Shown: positions 28,323 to 36,218 of the stretch, one piece after another
How the letters are laid out: each line of letters opens with the position of its first letter
How positions within the stretch are numbered: position 1 is the first letter of the stretch
Source: Anatilimnocola floriformis
GTDB taxonomy: Bacteria > Planctomycetota > Planctomycetia > Pirellulales > Pirellulaceae
DNA length: 64,000 nt
Reading direction: 5' to 3'
NCBI RefSeq assembly: GCF_024256385.1
Contig: NZ_JAMLFW010000002.1
Span: forward strand, 806,001 to 870,000
Translations under genes and position numbers: made by a program
Notes under the pieces: generated by a model
What the model was told of the DNA's origin: nothing
What the model saw: only the letters and a program-made list of their open reading frames with translations
The model's database searches: none

Positions 28323-28454
28323 CCAGCAAAAAGCGACCGTGGTTGTGGAATATTTCGATAGCCCGCGTTACCCGCGCGAGAATTTGGGTCCAGGCCAGAG
28401 CCCCCACACGCCGGTTTTCTCCGACGAATTCTCCGAAATAAACTCTCCGAAACG

Positions 28455-28482
28455 AAAAAAGCCACAACTTGCGTTGTGGCTT
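28455..28482 (-). terminator. rho-independent terminator after tRNA-Val
   Basis: A perfect 9-base stem (AAGCCACAA and TTGTGGCTT) with a 6-base loop is followed on the minus strand by a run of six T. It begins 12 bases beyond the mature 3' end of the tRNA, so it fits as its terminator. Confidence 0.85.
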
Positions 28483-28493
28483 AGGGTTACCAA

Positions 28494-28567
28494 TGGGCCG
28501 TGCTGGACTCGAACCAGTGACCTCAACGATGTCAACGTTGCGCTCTAACCAACTGAGCTAACGGCCC
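28494..28567 (-). tRNA. tRNA-Val (anticodon GAC)
   Basis: The minus strand folds into a full cloverleaf of 74 bases: acceptor GGGCCGT pairing with ACGGCCC and discriminator A, a D arm with AGCTCAGTTGGTTAGAGC, anticodon stem CAACG/CGTTG enclosing TTGACAT (anticodon GAC, reading GUC), and a T arm with GGTTCGAGTCC. The CCA end is not encoded. It has its own promoter and terminator. The side facing its 3' end carries mobile-element remnants, consistent with past integration at this tRNA. Confidence 0.95.
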
Positions 28568-28579
28568 GGTCAGCATTTA

Positions 28580-28608
28580 AGATTAGTCCTGGGCCGCGAT
28601 TCCTGCAA
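28580..28608 (-). promoter_or_regulatory. promoter of tRNA-Val
   Basis: On the minus strand TTGCAG (28608-28603) and TAATCT (28585-28580) are separated by exactly 17 bases. The -10 box ends 12 bases before the mature tRNA 5' end. This spacing suits a short 5' leader removed by RNase P. Confidence 0.55.
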
Positions 28609-28718
28609 GACCCGGTTTTTGGCCCGCCCGCCACGAAACCGCCGCTGCTGCTCGCGAAACGAGGTGGGGATCACTAAACTTCTCCTTTCCACTTCTTCTC
28701 TCCTGCCGCTGCTCGCCC

Positions 28719-29921
28719 ATGAATCGTCAGCCTTATCAAACCCCGCCGCGCTGGTGGGAGCCGATGATGACTCCCTGGATCGTCAAGCTTTGGCGGCCGT
28801 TCATCAACCGCGAGCTCCGCCGCGGTCAGAAGATCACCAACATCGAAGTTCAAGGAATCGAGCATCCGCAGCAAGCCTTGCGCGATGGTTGCGGCGTGAT
28901 GGTGACGCCCAATCATTCGTTTCATTACGACTCGTATGTGATGATCGAAACGGCCCATCGGGTGGGCCAGCCGTTTCATTTTCTCAGCGCGTGGCAAGTC
29001 TTCGCGATGAGCAAGCCCTACGAACAACGCGTGCTGCAATGGCATGGTTGCTTCAGCATCAATCGCGAAGCAGCCGACCTGAAGGCCTTCAAGCAATCGG
29101 TCGATATCGTCGCCAACTCGCCACAGCCGCTGGTCGTCTTTCCTGAAGGGGACATCTATCACAGCAACGATCACGTCACGCCCTTTCGCGACGGCGCGGC
29201 TGCCATCGCCATGTCGGCGGCGAAGAAAGCCGATCGCAAGGTCGTGTGCATTCCGGCAGCGTTGAAGTGCTTTTATGTGAAAGACCCCAGCGACGATCTC
29301 ACGAAAGTGATGACTCGGCTCGAAGAGCGGATGAACTGGAAGCCACGCACCGGCAAGCCGCTGGCCGAACGCATTCTCGCGTACGCCGATGGCTTGCTCG
29401 CGCTGAAGGAAATCGAATACATCGGCAAGCAGCAGAACGGCAGCATCCCGGAGCGGATTCAAAATCTCGCGAATCATGTGCTGAGCAAGCACGAGCAGAC
29501 CTACGAAGTGAAGAGCAACGGCGCGATCGTGCCGGAACGAGTAAAAGAAGTTCGCCGGGCCGTGATCAAACTGCTCGAGCAAGAGAAGATCACCGAGGAA
29601 GCCCGCCGACCGCTCGTCGATGCGATGGAAGACATGTTCTTCGTCGTGCAACTCTACAGCTATCCGGGCAACTATCTTCACGAAAATCCGCCGCTCGAAC
29701 GGATCGCCGAAACCCTCGATAAGTTCGAAGAAGACGTCCTCGGCCAGGCGTTCCCCGGCATCCGCGGCGAACGCCGCGCCATCGTCCGCTTCGGCCCGCC
29801 GATCGAGATTCCGAAAGAACGCGGCGCTCGCGACGCAGTGCAGCAGTTGACCGATCAGCTGGAAAAGTCGGTGCAGGGGCTGCTTGATGGAATTAATCGG
29901 GAGAGGGGAGGAAAGTTTTGA
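28719..29921 (+). CDS. 1-acylglycerol-3-phosphate O-acyltransferase family protein (PlsC-like)
   Basis: A 400-residue protein with the acyltransferase signature. The catalytic NHxxxxD box is NHSFHYD at about residues 66-72, and the later substrate-binding FPEG is in LVVFPEGDIYHSND (about 143-156). Such enzymes move an acyl chain from acyl-ACP or acyl-CoA to a lysophospholipid or similar acceptor at the inner membrane. The C-terminal ~200 residues are helical and longer than in PlsC (about 245 residues), so acceptor specificity may differ. No obvious membrane span is present; association would be peripheral. The stop codon lies inside a palindromic repeat element (29914-29992). Confidence 0.82.
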   Translation: MNRQPYQTPPRWWEPMMTPWIVKLWRPFINRELRRGQKITNIEVQGIEHPQQALRDGCGVMVTPNHSFHYDSYVMIETAHRVGQPFHFLSAWQVFAMSKPYEQRVLQWHGCFSINREAADLKAFKQSVDIVANSPQPLVVFPEGDIYHSNDHVTPFRDGAAAIAMSAAKKADRKVVCIPAALKCFYVKDPSDDLTKVMTRLEERMNWKPRTGKPLAERILAYADGLLALKEIEYIGKQQNGSIPERIQNLANHVLSKHEQTYEVKSNGAIVPERVKEVRRAVIKLLEQEKITEEARRPLVDAMEDMFFVVQLYSYPGNYLHENPPLERIAETLDKFEEDVLGQAFPGIRGERRAIVRFGPPIEIPKERGARDAVQQLTDQLEKSVQGLLDGINRERGGKF

Positions 29922-29992
29922 GTTTTGAGTTTTGAGACAGGATTGAGAATCGATCTCCTGTCTCAGAACTCAGAACCTCTCAACTCAAAACT
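29914..29992. repeat. imperfect palindromic repeat with GAGTTTT iterations
   Basis: The left arm is three AGTTTTG-type iterations ending GAGACAGGA. The right arm is TCCTGTCTCAGAACTCAG...CTCAAAACT. The two arms are largely complementary around a 13-base centre. The element overlaps the stop codon of the acyltransferase gene and ends 10 bases before the next gene. It could act as a transcription or mRNA-stability hairpin. Confidence 0.7.
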
Positions 29993-30001
29993 ACGTCACA
30001 C

Positions 30002-30742
30002 ATGATTGAACTCAAAAACGTCTCCAAATCCTTCGGTGCTCTCCAAGTCCTACAACCGACATCGCTCGTGGTCACGCCGGGGCGCTGCACCGTGTTGATC
30101 GGGCCGAGCGGTTGCGGCAAGAGCACGTTGCTGCGCCTGATGATCGGTCTGCTGGAGCCCGACACCGGCGAAGTGCTGTTCGATGGCGAGCGAATCACGG
30201 CGGCAAACATTCTGGAATGTCGGCGGCGGATGGGTTACGTCATTCAAGATGGCGGGCTCTTTCCACATCTCACGGCCCGCGACAATACCAGCCTGCTCGC
30301 CCGGCACTTGGGCTGGAGCCGCAAAGAAGCCGATAAAAAGGTCGACGAACTAGCCGACCTGACGCGTTTGCCGAAGATCGCGCTCGACAAGTTTCCGGCG
30401 CAACTTTCCGGCGGCCAGCGACAGCGCGTGGGGATAATGCGAGGACTGATGCTCGACCCGAATGTGGTCCTGCTCGATGAGCCGATGGGTGCGCTCGACC
30501 CGCTCGTGCGTTACGATTTGCAGGAAGACCTCCGCGGCATTTTCAAATCACTCAACAAGACCGTCGTCCTCGTCACGCACGACATGGGCGAAGCCGGTTT
30601 CTTTGGCGACGATGTGATCCTGCTCGGCGGCGGTCGCATTGTGCAACGCGGCACGCTCGACGATCTCATTCGCCGACCTGCCGATGAGTTCGTCGCCAAG
30701 TTTGTTCGCTCGCAGCGCCTTCCCGAGACCACAGCTAACTAA
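30002..30742 (+). CDS. ABC transporter ATP-binding protein (osmoprotectant/glycine-betaine type)
   Basis: A 246-residue ATPase subunit with all catalytic motifs: Walker A GPSGCGKST (about residues 37-45), Q-loop VIQDGGLFPHLT, signature LSGGQRQRVGI, Walker B NVVLLDEPMGALDP and the switch His in LVTHDMGEAG. The VIQDGGLFPHLT wording and the LDP(L/V)VRYDLQ segment resemble OpuCA/ProV-like importers of quaternary amines. However, the CBS domains typical of OpuCA are absent. No permease or binding-protein gene is adjacent, so the substrate is unproven. The start is 6 bases before the end of a short spacer, and larC follows after 6 bases, suggesting co-transcription. Confidence 0.88.
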   Translation: MIELKNVSKSFGALQVLQPTSLVVTPGRCTVLIGPSGCGKSTLLRLMIGLLEPDTGEVLFDGERITAANILECRRRMGYVIQDGGLFPHLTARDNTSLLARHLGWSRKEADKKVDELADLTRLPKIALDKFPAQLSGGQRQRVGIMRGLMLDPNVVLLDEPMGALDPLVRYDLQEDLRGIFKSLNKTVVLVTHDMGEAGFFGDDVILLGGGRIVQRGTLDDLIRRPADEFVAKFVRSQRLPETTAN

Positions 30743-30748
30743 TCCACC

Positions 30749-31927
30749 ATGAAAATTGCTTACTTCGATTGTCCCAGCGGTATCAGCGGCGACATGATGC
30801 TCGGCGCCCTCGTCGATTGCGGCGTCGATCTCGCCGCCATCCAAGCCGGCGTCGACTCCCTCGGCTTTACACAAATCAACTTCTCCGCGACCGAGGTCAA
30901 GCGGAAGGGATTTCGCGGCCAGAAGGTCAGCATCGACCATCCCAAGGAACAAGCCCACCGCCATCTGCATCACATTGTCGACAAGATCGAAGCGAGCACG
31001 GTCCTCACACCGGCGCAAAAAGATCTCGCGACGCGCATTTTCACCTGCGTGGGTGTCGCCGAAGCCCGCGTGCATGGCAGCACGTTGCGCAAGGTTCACT
31101 TTCACGAAGTGGGCGCGGTCGATTCGATCGCCGACATCGTCGGCAGCGCGATCGGCTTGTCGCTGCTCGGCGTCGATCGCATCGTTTGCTCGCCCATTCC
31201 CGTTGGCACCGGCTTTATCGAAATCGAGCATGGCCGAGTGAGCGTTCCGGCGCCTGCTGTTGCCGAAATTCTCAAGGGTATTCCGATTTCGCCGTCGGCA
31301 GTGCCGTTTGAATTGACCACGCCGACGGGGGCTGCAATTGTCGCGACCGTTGCCGATGAATTCGGGCCGCTGCCGGCCATGAAGATCCGTTCGATCGGCC
31401 TCGGCGCCGGCGATCGCGATCTGAAGGAACAGCCGAACCTGCTGCGACTCATCGTCGGCGAAGTCGATGAGCATCTTCTCAGCGATCAGGTGTGGGTGCT
31501 GGAGACCAACCTCGACGACATCAGCGGCGAAGTGATTGGCCATACCACGACGAAGCTGCTGGAAGCGGGTGCGCTCGATGTCTACACCACCGCGATTCAA
31601 ATGAAAAAGAACCGCCCGGGCACGCTCGTGACGGTTCTCTGCTCGCCAGAGTTAATCGCCAAGAGCGAAAAGATTCTCTTCAAAGAAACCGGCACCCTCG
31701 GCATCCGCCGCTGGCCCGCGAGCCGCCATAAGCTCGAGCGGCGAGCCCACAACATCATCACGCCCTGGGGCGAAATCCAAGGCAAACTCGCGGTCCTTAG
31801 CGACGGCAGTTTGAGCTTCTCGCCGGAGTTTGAGAGCTGCAAAAAGATCGCCGCCGAGAAGAACGTGCCGTTGAAGGACGTTTACGATCTCGCCCTGCGA
31901 ACTTGGGGTGAGGCCAGTCCTTCGTAA
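30749..31927 (+). CDS. larC: nickel-pincer cofactor biosynthesis protein LarC
   Basis: A 392-residue LarC-family protein. The N-terminal MKIAYFDCPSGISGDMMLGAL, the FHEVGAVDSIADIVG segment and the central GAGDRD region are family hallmarks. Residue patterns from VLETNLDDISGEVIGHTT onward belong to the C-terminal domain. LarC inserts nickel into the thiocarboxylated pyridinium cofactor precursor made by LarB and LarE, for use by lactate racemase and related enzymes. The protein is full length in one frame, whereas in some bacteria it is made by frameshifting from larC1/larC2. LarB and LarE are not in the window. It follows the ABC ATPase gene after 6 bases. Confidence 0.92.
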   Translation: MKIAYFDCPSGISGDMMLGALVDCGVDLAAIQAGVDSLGFTQINFSATEVKRKGFRGQKVSIDHPKEQAHRHLHHIVDKIEASTVLTPAQKDLATRIFTCVGVAEARVHGSTLRKVHFHEVGAVDSIADIVGSAIGLSLLGVDRIVCSPIPVGTGFIEIEHGRVSVPAPAVAEILKGIPISPSAVPFELTTPTGAAIVATVADEFGPLPAMKIRSIGLGAGDRDLKEQPNLLRLIVGEVDEHLLSDQVWVLETNLDDISGEVIGHTTTKLLEAGALDVYTTAIQMKKNRPGTLVTVLCSPELIAKSEKILFKETGTLGIRRWPASRHKLERRAHNIITPWGEIQGKLAVLSDGSLSFSPEFESCKKIAAEKNVPLKDVYDLALRTWGEASPS

Positions 31928-31939
31928 CGTCCGAAAAAC

Positions 31940-32848
31940 TTACTTCAGCGGCTTCCCTTCAATGGGCTTGCCGTTGGTAGTGAGGACTTGCAGTTCGTGC
32001 GCGCGGAATGGGCCTTCGTATTGCCAGACGATTTTCTTCTCGGGCGAGACTTCGAAGACTTTGATCCCCTTCGTCGCGGCGTAGCTGGCGATCATCGTGT
32101 TGCCGTTCGGCAGGCGATGCGCGCCGCATGGATCGGCAAACGGTTTCAGCTCGGGGAAGTCTTCGTTGCTGATCTTCCACACCACTTTGCCCGCCGAGTC
32201 GAACTCGACGACGCGGTTGCTGTGCGTGAGCGTGACCAGCGTGTTGCCGCTAGCGAGGCGGATGGCGGTGAAGGGCCAGGTCTCGGCTTTGCGACCGCCC
32301 AGTTCATCGAAATCGGTGGCGATCTGCGACACGACTTTGCCGTCGGGTGAATATTCTTTCACTTTGAAGGCGAGCAGATGCGGCACCAGGTAGTTGCCGC
32401 CGGCGAGTTTGCGGGCCATGCGAGTTTGCATGTGAGCGTTGTCGGTTTCGGGCTGCAGCGGAAACTCGACCGCGATCTTTCCCTCCGCCGTCACTTCCAA
32501 CAGTCGCGGCTTGGGGCCGAGCTCGGTCAGCAACGTGTTGCCGTTCTCGAGTCGCTCGAGTGTGCCGATCTCGCGGTTCTCGGGCGAGAGCTTGTATTCC
32601 CACACGACCTTCTTATCGCGCGTGAATTCCTTGGCTTCGCTGCTCCAGGCAATCAGCACATTGCCGCTCGGCAACACAAAGCCATCACGGGCGCCGTTCT
32701 TCCCCGAGTTCCAGATCTCCTTTCCCTCTTCATCGATGATGCCGGTGAAATTCGGCCCGGCAATAAAGAGCGAATGGCGAATCGGCTCTTGAGCGATCAG
32801 AGGAGCACAGCACGCGAGACAAACAATCAGCCAGGCAATCCGCGACAT
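31940..32848 (-). CDS. exported beta-propeller protein (PQQ-like repeats)
   Basis: A 302-residue protein starting MSRIAWLIVCLACCAPLIAQE, a clear signal peptide with a probable cleavage after IA. The rest consists of repeated strands with 'NGNTLLTE', 'SGNTLVTL' and 'NGNTMIAS' phrases, each following a 'GKVVW' or 'KKIVW' strand. This is the pattern of PQQ-type or arylsulfotransferase-like beta-propellers. The frame extends upstream to 33088, but that part overlaps the sigma gene and lacks a signal peptide, so ATG at 32848 is chosen. Location should be periplasmic. Ligand and enzymatic activity are not evident. It is divergent from the sigma factor gene at 32952. Confidence 0.82.
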   Translation of the reverse strand: MSRIAWLIVCLACCAPLIAQEPIRHSLFIAGPNFTGIIDEEGKEIWNSGKNGARDGFVLPSGNVLIAWSSEAKEFTRDKKVVWEYKLSPENREIGTLERLENGNTLLTELGPKPRLLEVTAEGKIAVEFPLQPETDNAHMQTRMARKLAGGNYLVPHLLAFKVKEYSPDGKVVSQIATDFDELGGRKAETWPFTAIRLASGNTLVTLTHSNRVVEFDSAGKVVWKISNEDFPELKPFADPCGAHRLPNGNTMIASYAATKGIKVFEVSPEKKIVWQYEGPFRAHELQVLTTNGKPIEGKPLK

Positions 32849-32906
32849 AAACGCATCTCCAGGGGTGAAATCCGCAGCACATGATAGTTGCCGCCGCGCG
32901 AGGAAT

Positions 32907-32933
32907 CGAGATGACGCAAAACGAGATGACGCA
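32907..32933. promoter_or_regulatory. direct repeat upstream of an ECF sigma gene
   Basis: CGAGATGACGCA occurs twice, at 32907-32918 and 32922-32933, so the copies are offset by 15 bases. It lies between the divergent propeller gene and the sigma gene, 19 bases before the latter's ATG. It could be an operator or simply a small tandem duplication. Confidence 0.35.
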
Positions 32934-32951
32934 GCGATGCAGCGACGTACA

Positions 32952-33698
32952 ATGGAAGCCATGAGCAGCAGCGCGTCTTCTTCGAATCCACCGGCTTCAT
33001 TTGCCACGACGCACTGGAGCATCGTGCTCGAAGCGGGCCAAGGCAAAGATGCCGACGGTGCGATCGCGCTCGCCGAGCTCTGCCGCAAATACTGGTTGCC
33101 GCTCTATGCCTATGTTCGTCGTCGTGTGCCCGATGCCAACGAAGCCCAGGATCTGACACAGGAATTCTTCGCGCGGCTGCTCGAGAAAGAATTGCTCGCC
33201 CAAGCCGCTCCCGAGCGAGGCCGCTTTCGCAGCTTTCTGCTGACGGCGATGCAGAACTTTCTGACGAACGAATGGCGGAAAGCGCACGCCAGTAAACGGG
33301 GTGGCGGCCAACGAACTCTCTCACTCGATTTCACGGCCGGCGATTCGAAACTGAACTTCGAGCCAGGTCACGACTGGACGGCCGAGCGAATCTTCGAGCG
33401 CAATTGGTGCATCACGCTCCTCGACCATGTTCTCACGCAACTGCGCGATGAATTTACTGCGTCGGGAAAAGCTGAGCTCTTCACCGCCCTCCGGCCATTC
33501 ATCAGCAGCAATCGGCAGGAAGGTTCATTCGCCGCGCTGGCAGAACAGCTCAACATGACCGAAGGGGCCGTGAAAGTCGCGGCCCATCGCTTGCGCAAGC
33601 GCTATCGCGAATTGCTTCGTGCCGAACTGGCCCAAACCGTCGCCGACCCAGCCGATGTCGACGACGAGATTGCCTGGTTATTCAGCGCGCTTGCGTAA
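32952..33698 (+). CDS. ECF-type RNA polymerase sigma factor, planctomycete 'TTHWSIVL' group
   Basis: A 248-residue sigma factor. The N-terminal phrase FATTHWSIVLEAG is typical of a planctomycete sigma group. Region 2 follows (CRKYWLPLYAYVRRRVPDANEAQDLTQEFFARLLE), then FRSFLLTAMQNFLTNEWRKA. Region 4 is near the end (FAALAEQLNMTEGAVKVAAHRLRKRYRELL). Members of this group are often next to a protein kinase gene, but no kinase is adjacent here. I selected ATG 32952; ATG 32961 is also possible. The downstream gene runs the opposite way and starts 6 bases from the stop, so the gene is monocistronic. Confidence 0.88.
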   Translation: MEAMSSSASSSNPPASFATTHWSIVLEAGQGKDADGAIALAELCRKYWLPLYAYVRRRVPDANEAQDLTQEFFARLLEKELLAQAAPERGRFRSFLLTAMQNFLTNEWRKAHASKRGGGQRTLSLDFTAGDSKLNFEPGHDWTAERIFERNWCITLLDHVLTQLRDEFTASGKAELFTALRPFISSNRQEGSFAALAEQLNMTEGAVKVAAHRLRKRYRELLRAELAQTVADPADVDDEIAWLFSALA

Positions 33699-33704
33699 GA
33701 GCAA

Positions 33705-34706
33705 CTATTTATCCTTCAGCTTGGCGATCAAAAACTTCGTCACGTTGCCGTACTTCGTATCCTTTTTCGACGGATACGACACCACGCATTCCACGCCCGT
33801 CGGTTCCATTCGCTCGGCGAGCTTTACACCGTAGAGGGCCGAGTGCGTCGGGTCATCCTGCTTTTCGCCAATCACCGGCGGCTTGGCTCCGCCAAATTCC
33901 ATGTAGATCGGCGGATCGTTTTTGTCGACGAGTTCGATCGGCGAGTATTCCTTGATCCACGGCAGCACCTTTTCGCGATTTTCTATCAGCAGGTCAAACT
34001 CTTCAGGCCGCTTCCGATCTTTCGCTGCAAAACCAAACGCATGCCCGCCGTAGATGGCGTTGGGCATCCACTCGCGGAGCTCCTTGGGATCGAGCGAAGT
34101 CTGCGCGCCGGTCACGGCGGCGACTTGCAACTTGGTCGATTGCTGCGCGATCGGATCGCTGCTCTTGGGATCGGCCAGATCGTCGTGCAGCGCGAGCCAC
34201 AGCGAGGTACACGCGCCCGCTGAACCGCCAGTCGCGCCGACCTTCTTCACGTCGATATTCCACTCCTTGGCCTTCGAGCGGATCGTTTGCAGCGCGCGGG
34301 CCGCATCGTGCAGCGGCGCCTTCACCGGCGGCACGACCTTTTGTTCCATGGCTTGATTGATGAAGCGATAGTTGAGCGCGGCGACGGAAATCCCTTCGTC
34401 GAGAAACGGCTTGATCGTGGTCGTGCCGTAGCCCGTCTTGTCGCCGTTCTGCCAACCGCCGCCGTGAATCAGCAGCACGAGAGGCGTGGGGCGATCGGAC
34501 TTGGCTTGCCAGAAATCAAAGACCTGCCGTTCGCTCTCGGTGCCATATTTGAAGTTAGCCACGGTTGGATCGAGGCGCGGCGGCGGGGCTTTCTTCTCGG
34601 CCGGTTTGGCTTCGGTTTTCTTCGGTTCGGGCTTGGCCTCCTGGGCGGAAGCGAGCGAGCAAAATGCCAACAAGCAAACCAGGGTGGGCCAGATACGCAT
34701 GAGCAT
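33705..34706 (-). CDS. exported alpha/beta-hydrolase (BD-FAE/esterase-like)
   Basis: A 333-residue protein with a signal peptide (hydrophobic IWPTLVCLLAFCSLASA at about residues 5-21) and a Lys/Pro/Glu-rich linker. The hydrolase domain follows: oxyanion-hole HGGGW at about residue 81, nucleophile elbow GGSAGA around residue 160, and conserved LNYRF and HDAARAL segments. Asp and His of the triad should lie in the C-terminal third (the HSALYG segment is a candidate for His). It belongs to the group of carbohydrate-ester or lipid esterases exported by planctomycetes that degrade polysaccharides. Substrate is unknown. Confidence 0.85.
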   Translation of the reverse strand: MLMRIWPTLVCLLAFCSLASAQEAKPEPKKTEAKPAEKKAPPPRLDPTVANFKYGTESERQVFDFWQAKSDRPTPLVLLIHGGGWQNGDKTGYGTTTIKPFLDEGISVAALNYRFINQAMEQKVVPPVKAPLHDAARALQTIRSKAKEWNIDVKKVGATGGSAGACTSLWLALHDDLADPKSSDPIAQQSTKLQVAAVTGAQTSLDPKELREWMPNAIYGGHAFGFAAKDRKRPEEFDLLIENREKVLPWIKEYSPIELVDKNDPPIYMEFGGAKPPVIGEKQDDPTHSALYGVKLAERMEPTGVECVVSYPSKKDTKYGNVTKFLIAKLKDK

Positions 34707-34802
34707 CGCGAGAACTCCAAAGCGAGGGTGAGGCGGGAGCCCGTTAGTCTCGGCACGCGCGGCAGAGAAGTCAATCGACGGGATTGCGGCGAGTTTTTTT
34801 CA

Positions 34803-34873
34803 GTAGCTGAATTCGCCAGAATTCAGAGTTCTGCGTTGGCCGTCACCATCTGAATTCTGGCGAATTCAGCTAC
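34803..34873. repeat. perfect 24-base inverted repeat with 23-base loop
   Basis: The arms 34803-34826 and 34850-34873 are exactly complementary; each carries GAATTCGCCAGAATTC. The whole 71-base element lies in the divergent region between the esterase and the serine hydrolase genes. Arms of this length without a gene look like a small REP-type or miniature mobile element, although a bidirectional terminator or regulator role is possible. Confidence 0.85.
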
Positions 34874-34913
34874 ATTGTTTTCGATCTGAGATTTTTCTAT
34901 CGAGGGAACAACG

Positions 34914-36140
34914 ATGGCTCTTCGACATACCGGCTCGCTCGCGCTGCTCCTTTTTGTTGCTCTCGTCAACTTCACCAGCGCGCAATCGCCTATGTCATTG
35001 CCGGTGGTTGCGCCGGCGGAACTGGGTTTCGACACCGACAAGCTGATCGCCATTGACGGCATTGTGGCGAAGGGAATCGAAGACAAAAAAATGCCGGGCT
35101 GCGTGGTCGCCTTCGGCAGAAAAAACAAATTGGCCTGGCTCAAAGCATATGGCAACAAGCGAGTTGAATGGGAAGGTGAACCCGCGGCTGCGATGACCGT
35201 CGATACGGTGTTCGACCTGGCTTCGCTCACCAAGCCGATTGCGACGGCGACGAGCGTAATGCATTTCTTTCAGAAGAATCCGCGCGACATTCAAAAGACG
35301 GTCGGCTCGTTTCTGCCGGAGTTCAACGAGACCGGCGATGAAAAAATGAATGAGCAAAAGCGAAAGCTCACCGTCGAGAACTTACTGACGCACTGCACGG
35401 GCCTGATCGCCGATAATCCGATCGGCGACTATCAGCAGGGCGTCGACGAATCGCGCCGGCGGTTGCTCGCGCTCAAGCTGACGAATGAAAAGAAGTTCTT
35501 GTATAGCGACGTCAACTTCCTGGTGCTTGGCTTGTTGTTGGAGAAGGTGAGCGGGCAAAACGTACATGAGTATTCGCAGCAGCACATTTTTAAGCCGCTG
35601 GGCATGCAGGAGACGACGTACATCCCTGGCGACGAGCTGAAGAAGCGCTGCGCACCGACAGAGCGTCGTGATGGCAATTGGATGCAAGGAGAAGTGCACG
35701 ACCCGCGGGCTTACAAGCTGAACGGCATTGCGGGGCACGCCGGGCTCTTTTCTACGGCCAGCGATTTGTCGCGCTATGCTGCGGCGATGCTGAACGAGGG
35801 TGAGTACGAAGGCCAACGCTTTCTCAACGACAGTGCCTGGAAAATGATGACCACGCCGATCGCGTTGCCCGGCGTGCGGAACGATGGCTCGGCGTACGAA
35901 GCCTGGCGGGCACAGGGCTGGGACTCGAACACGGGCTTTTCGACCAACGGTGGCAAGGGCCGGTCGAAAAAAGCCTTTGGTCACGGCGGGTTTACGGGCA
36001 CGGTGATCTGGATCGATCCCGAGCAGGATTGGTTCTTCATTTTCCTCAGTAACCGCGTGCATCCCAATGGTAAGGGGCTGGTGAATCCGCTCGCGGGCGA
36101 GATCGCCACGGTGATCAGCGCCGCGGCCACTAGGAAGTGA
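34914..36140 (+). CDS. exported serine hydrolase, class C beta-lactamase family
   Basis: A 408-residue protein with a signal peptide (LALLLFVALVNFTSAQS). The three active-site motifs of the family are in place: SLTK at residues 104-107 (SxxK), YSDVN near 197 (YxN) and HGG near 357 (HxG). The family includes beta-lactamases, D-Ala-D-Ala-carboxypeptidases and esterases. The broad sequence and the planctomycete context favour a peptidase or esterase acting in the periplasm or on the cell surface, and do not show antibiotic resistance. The nearest downstream gene begins 78 bases later. Confidence 0.86.
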   Translation: MALRHTGSLALLLFVALVNFTSAQSPMSLPVVAPAELGFDTDKLIAIDGIVAKGIEDKKMPGCVVAFGRKNKLAWLKAYGNKRVEWEGEPAAAMTVDTVFDLASLTKPIATATSVMHFFQKNPRDIQKTVGSFLPEFNETGDEKMNEQKRKLTVENLLTHCTGLIADNPIGDYQQGVDESRRRLLALKLTNEKKFLYSDVNFLVLGLLLEKVSGQNVHEYSQQHIFKPLGMQETTYIPGDELKKRCAPTERRDGNWMQGEVHDPRAYKLNGIAGHAGLFSTASDLSRYAAAMLNEGEYEGQRFLNDSAWKMMTTPIALPGVRNDGSAYEAWRAQGWDSNTGFSTNGGKGRSKKAFGHGGFTGTVIWIDPEQDWFFIFLSNRVHPNGKGLVNPLAGEIATVISAAATRK

Positions 36141-36218
36141 GCGACCGGCCATGCCCAAGTGGCGCTGGGTGGGTAGAATAGGTGGATTGCTCCGCCCCGT
36201 CCTTTCTCCATTCCGCCG

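Noticed and set aside
28674-29681. 335-codon minus-strand frame opposite the acyltransferase gene
   Set aside because: The plus-strand gene has NHxxxxD and FPEG motifs, whereas this frame has no family features.
32849-33088. Longer start for the beta-propeller gene
   Set aside because: The upstream extension runs into the sigma gene, and the signal peptide begins only at 32848.
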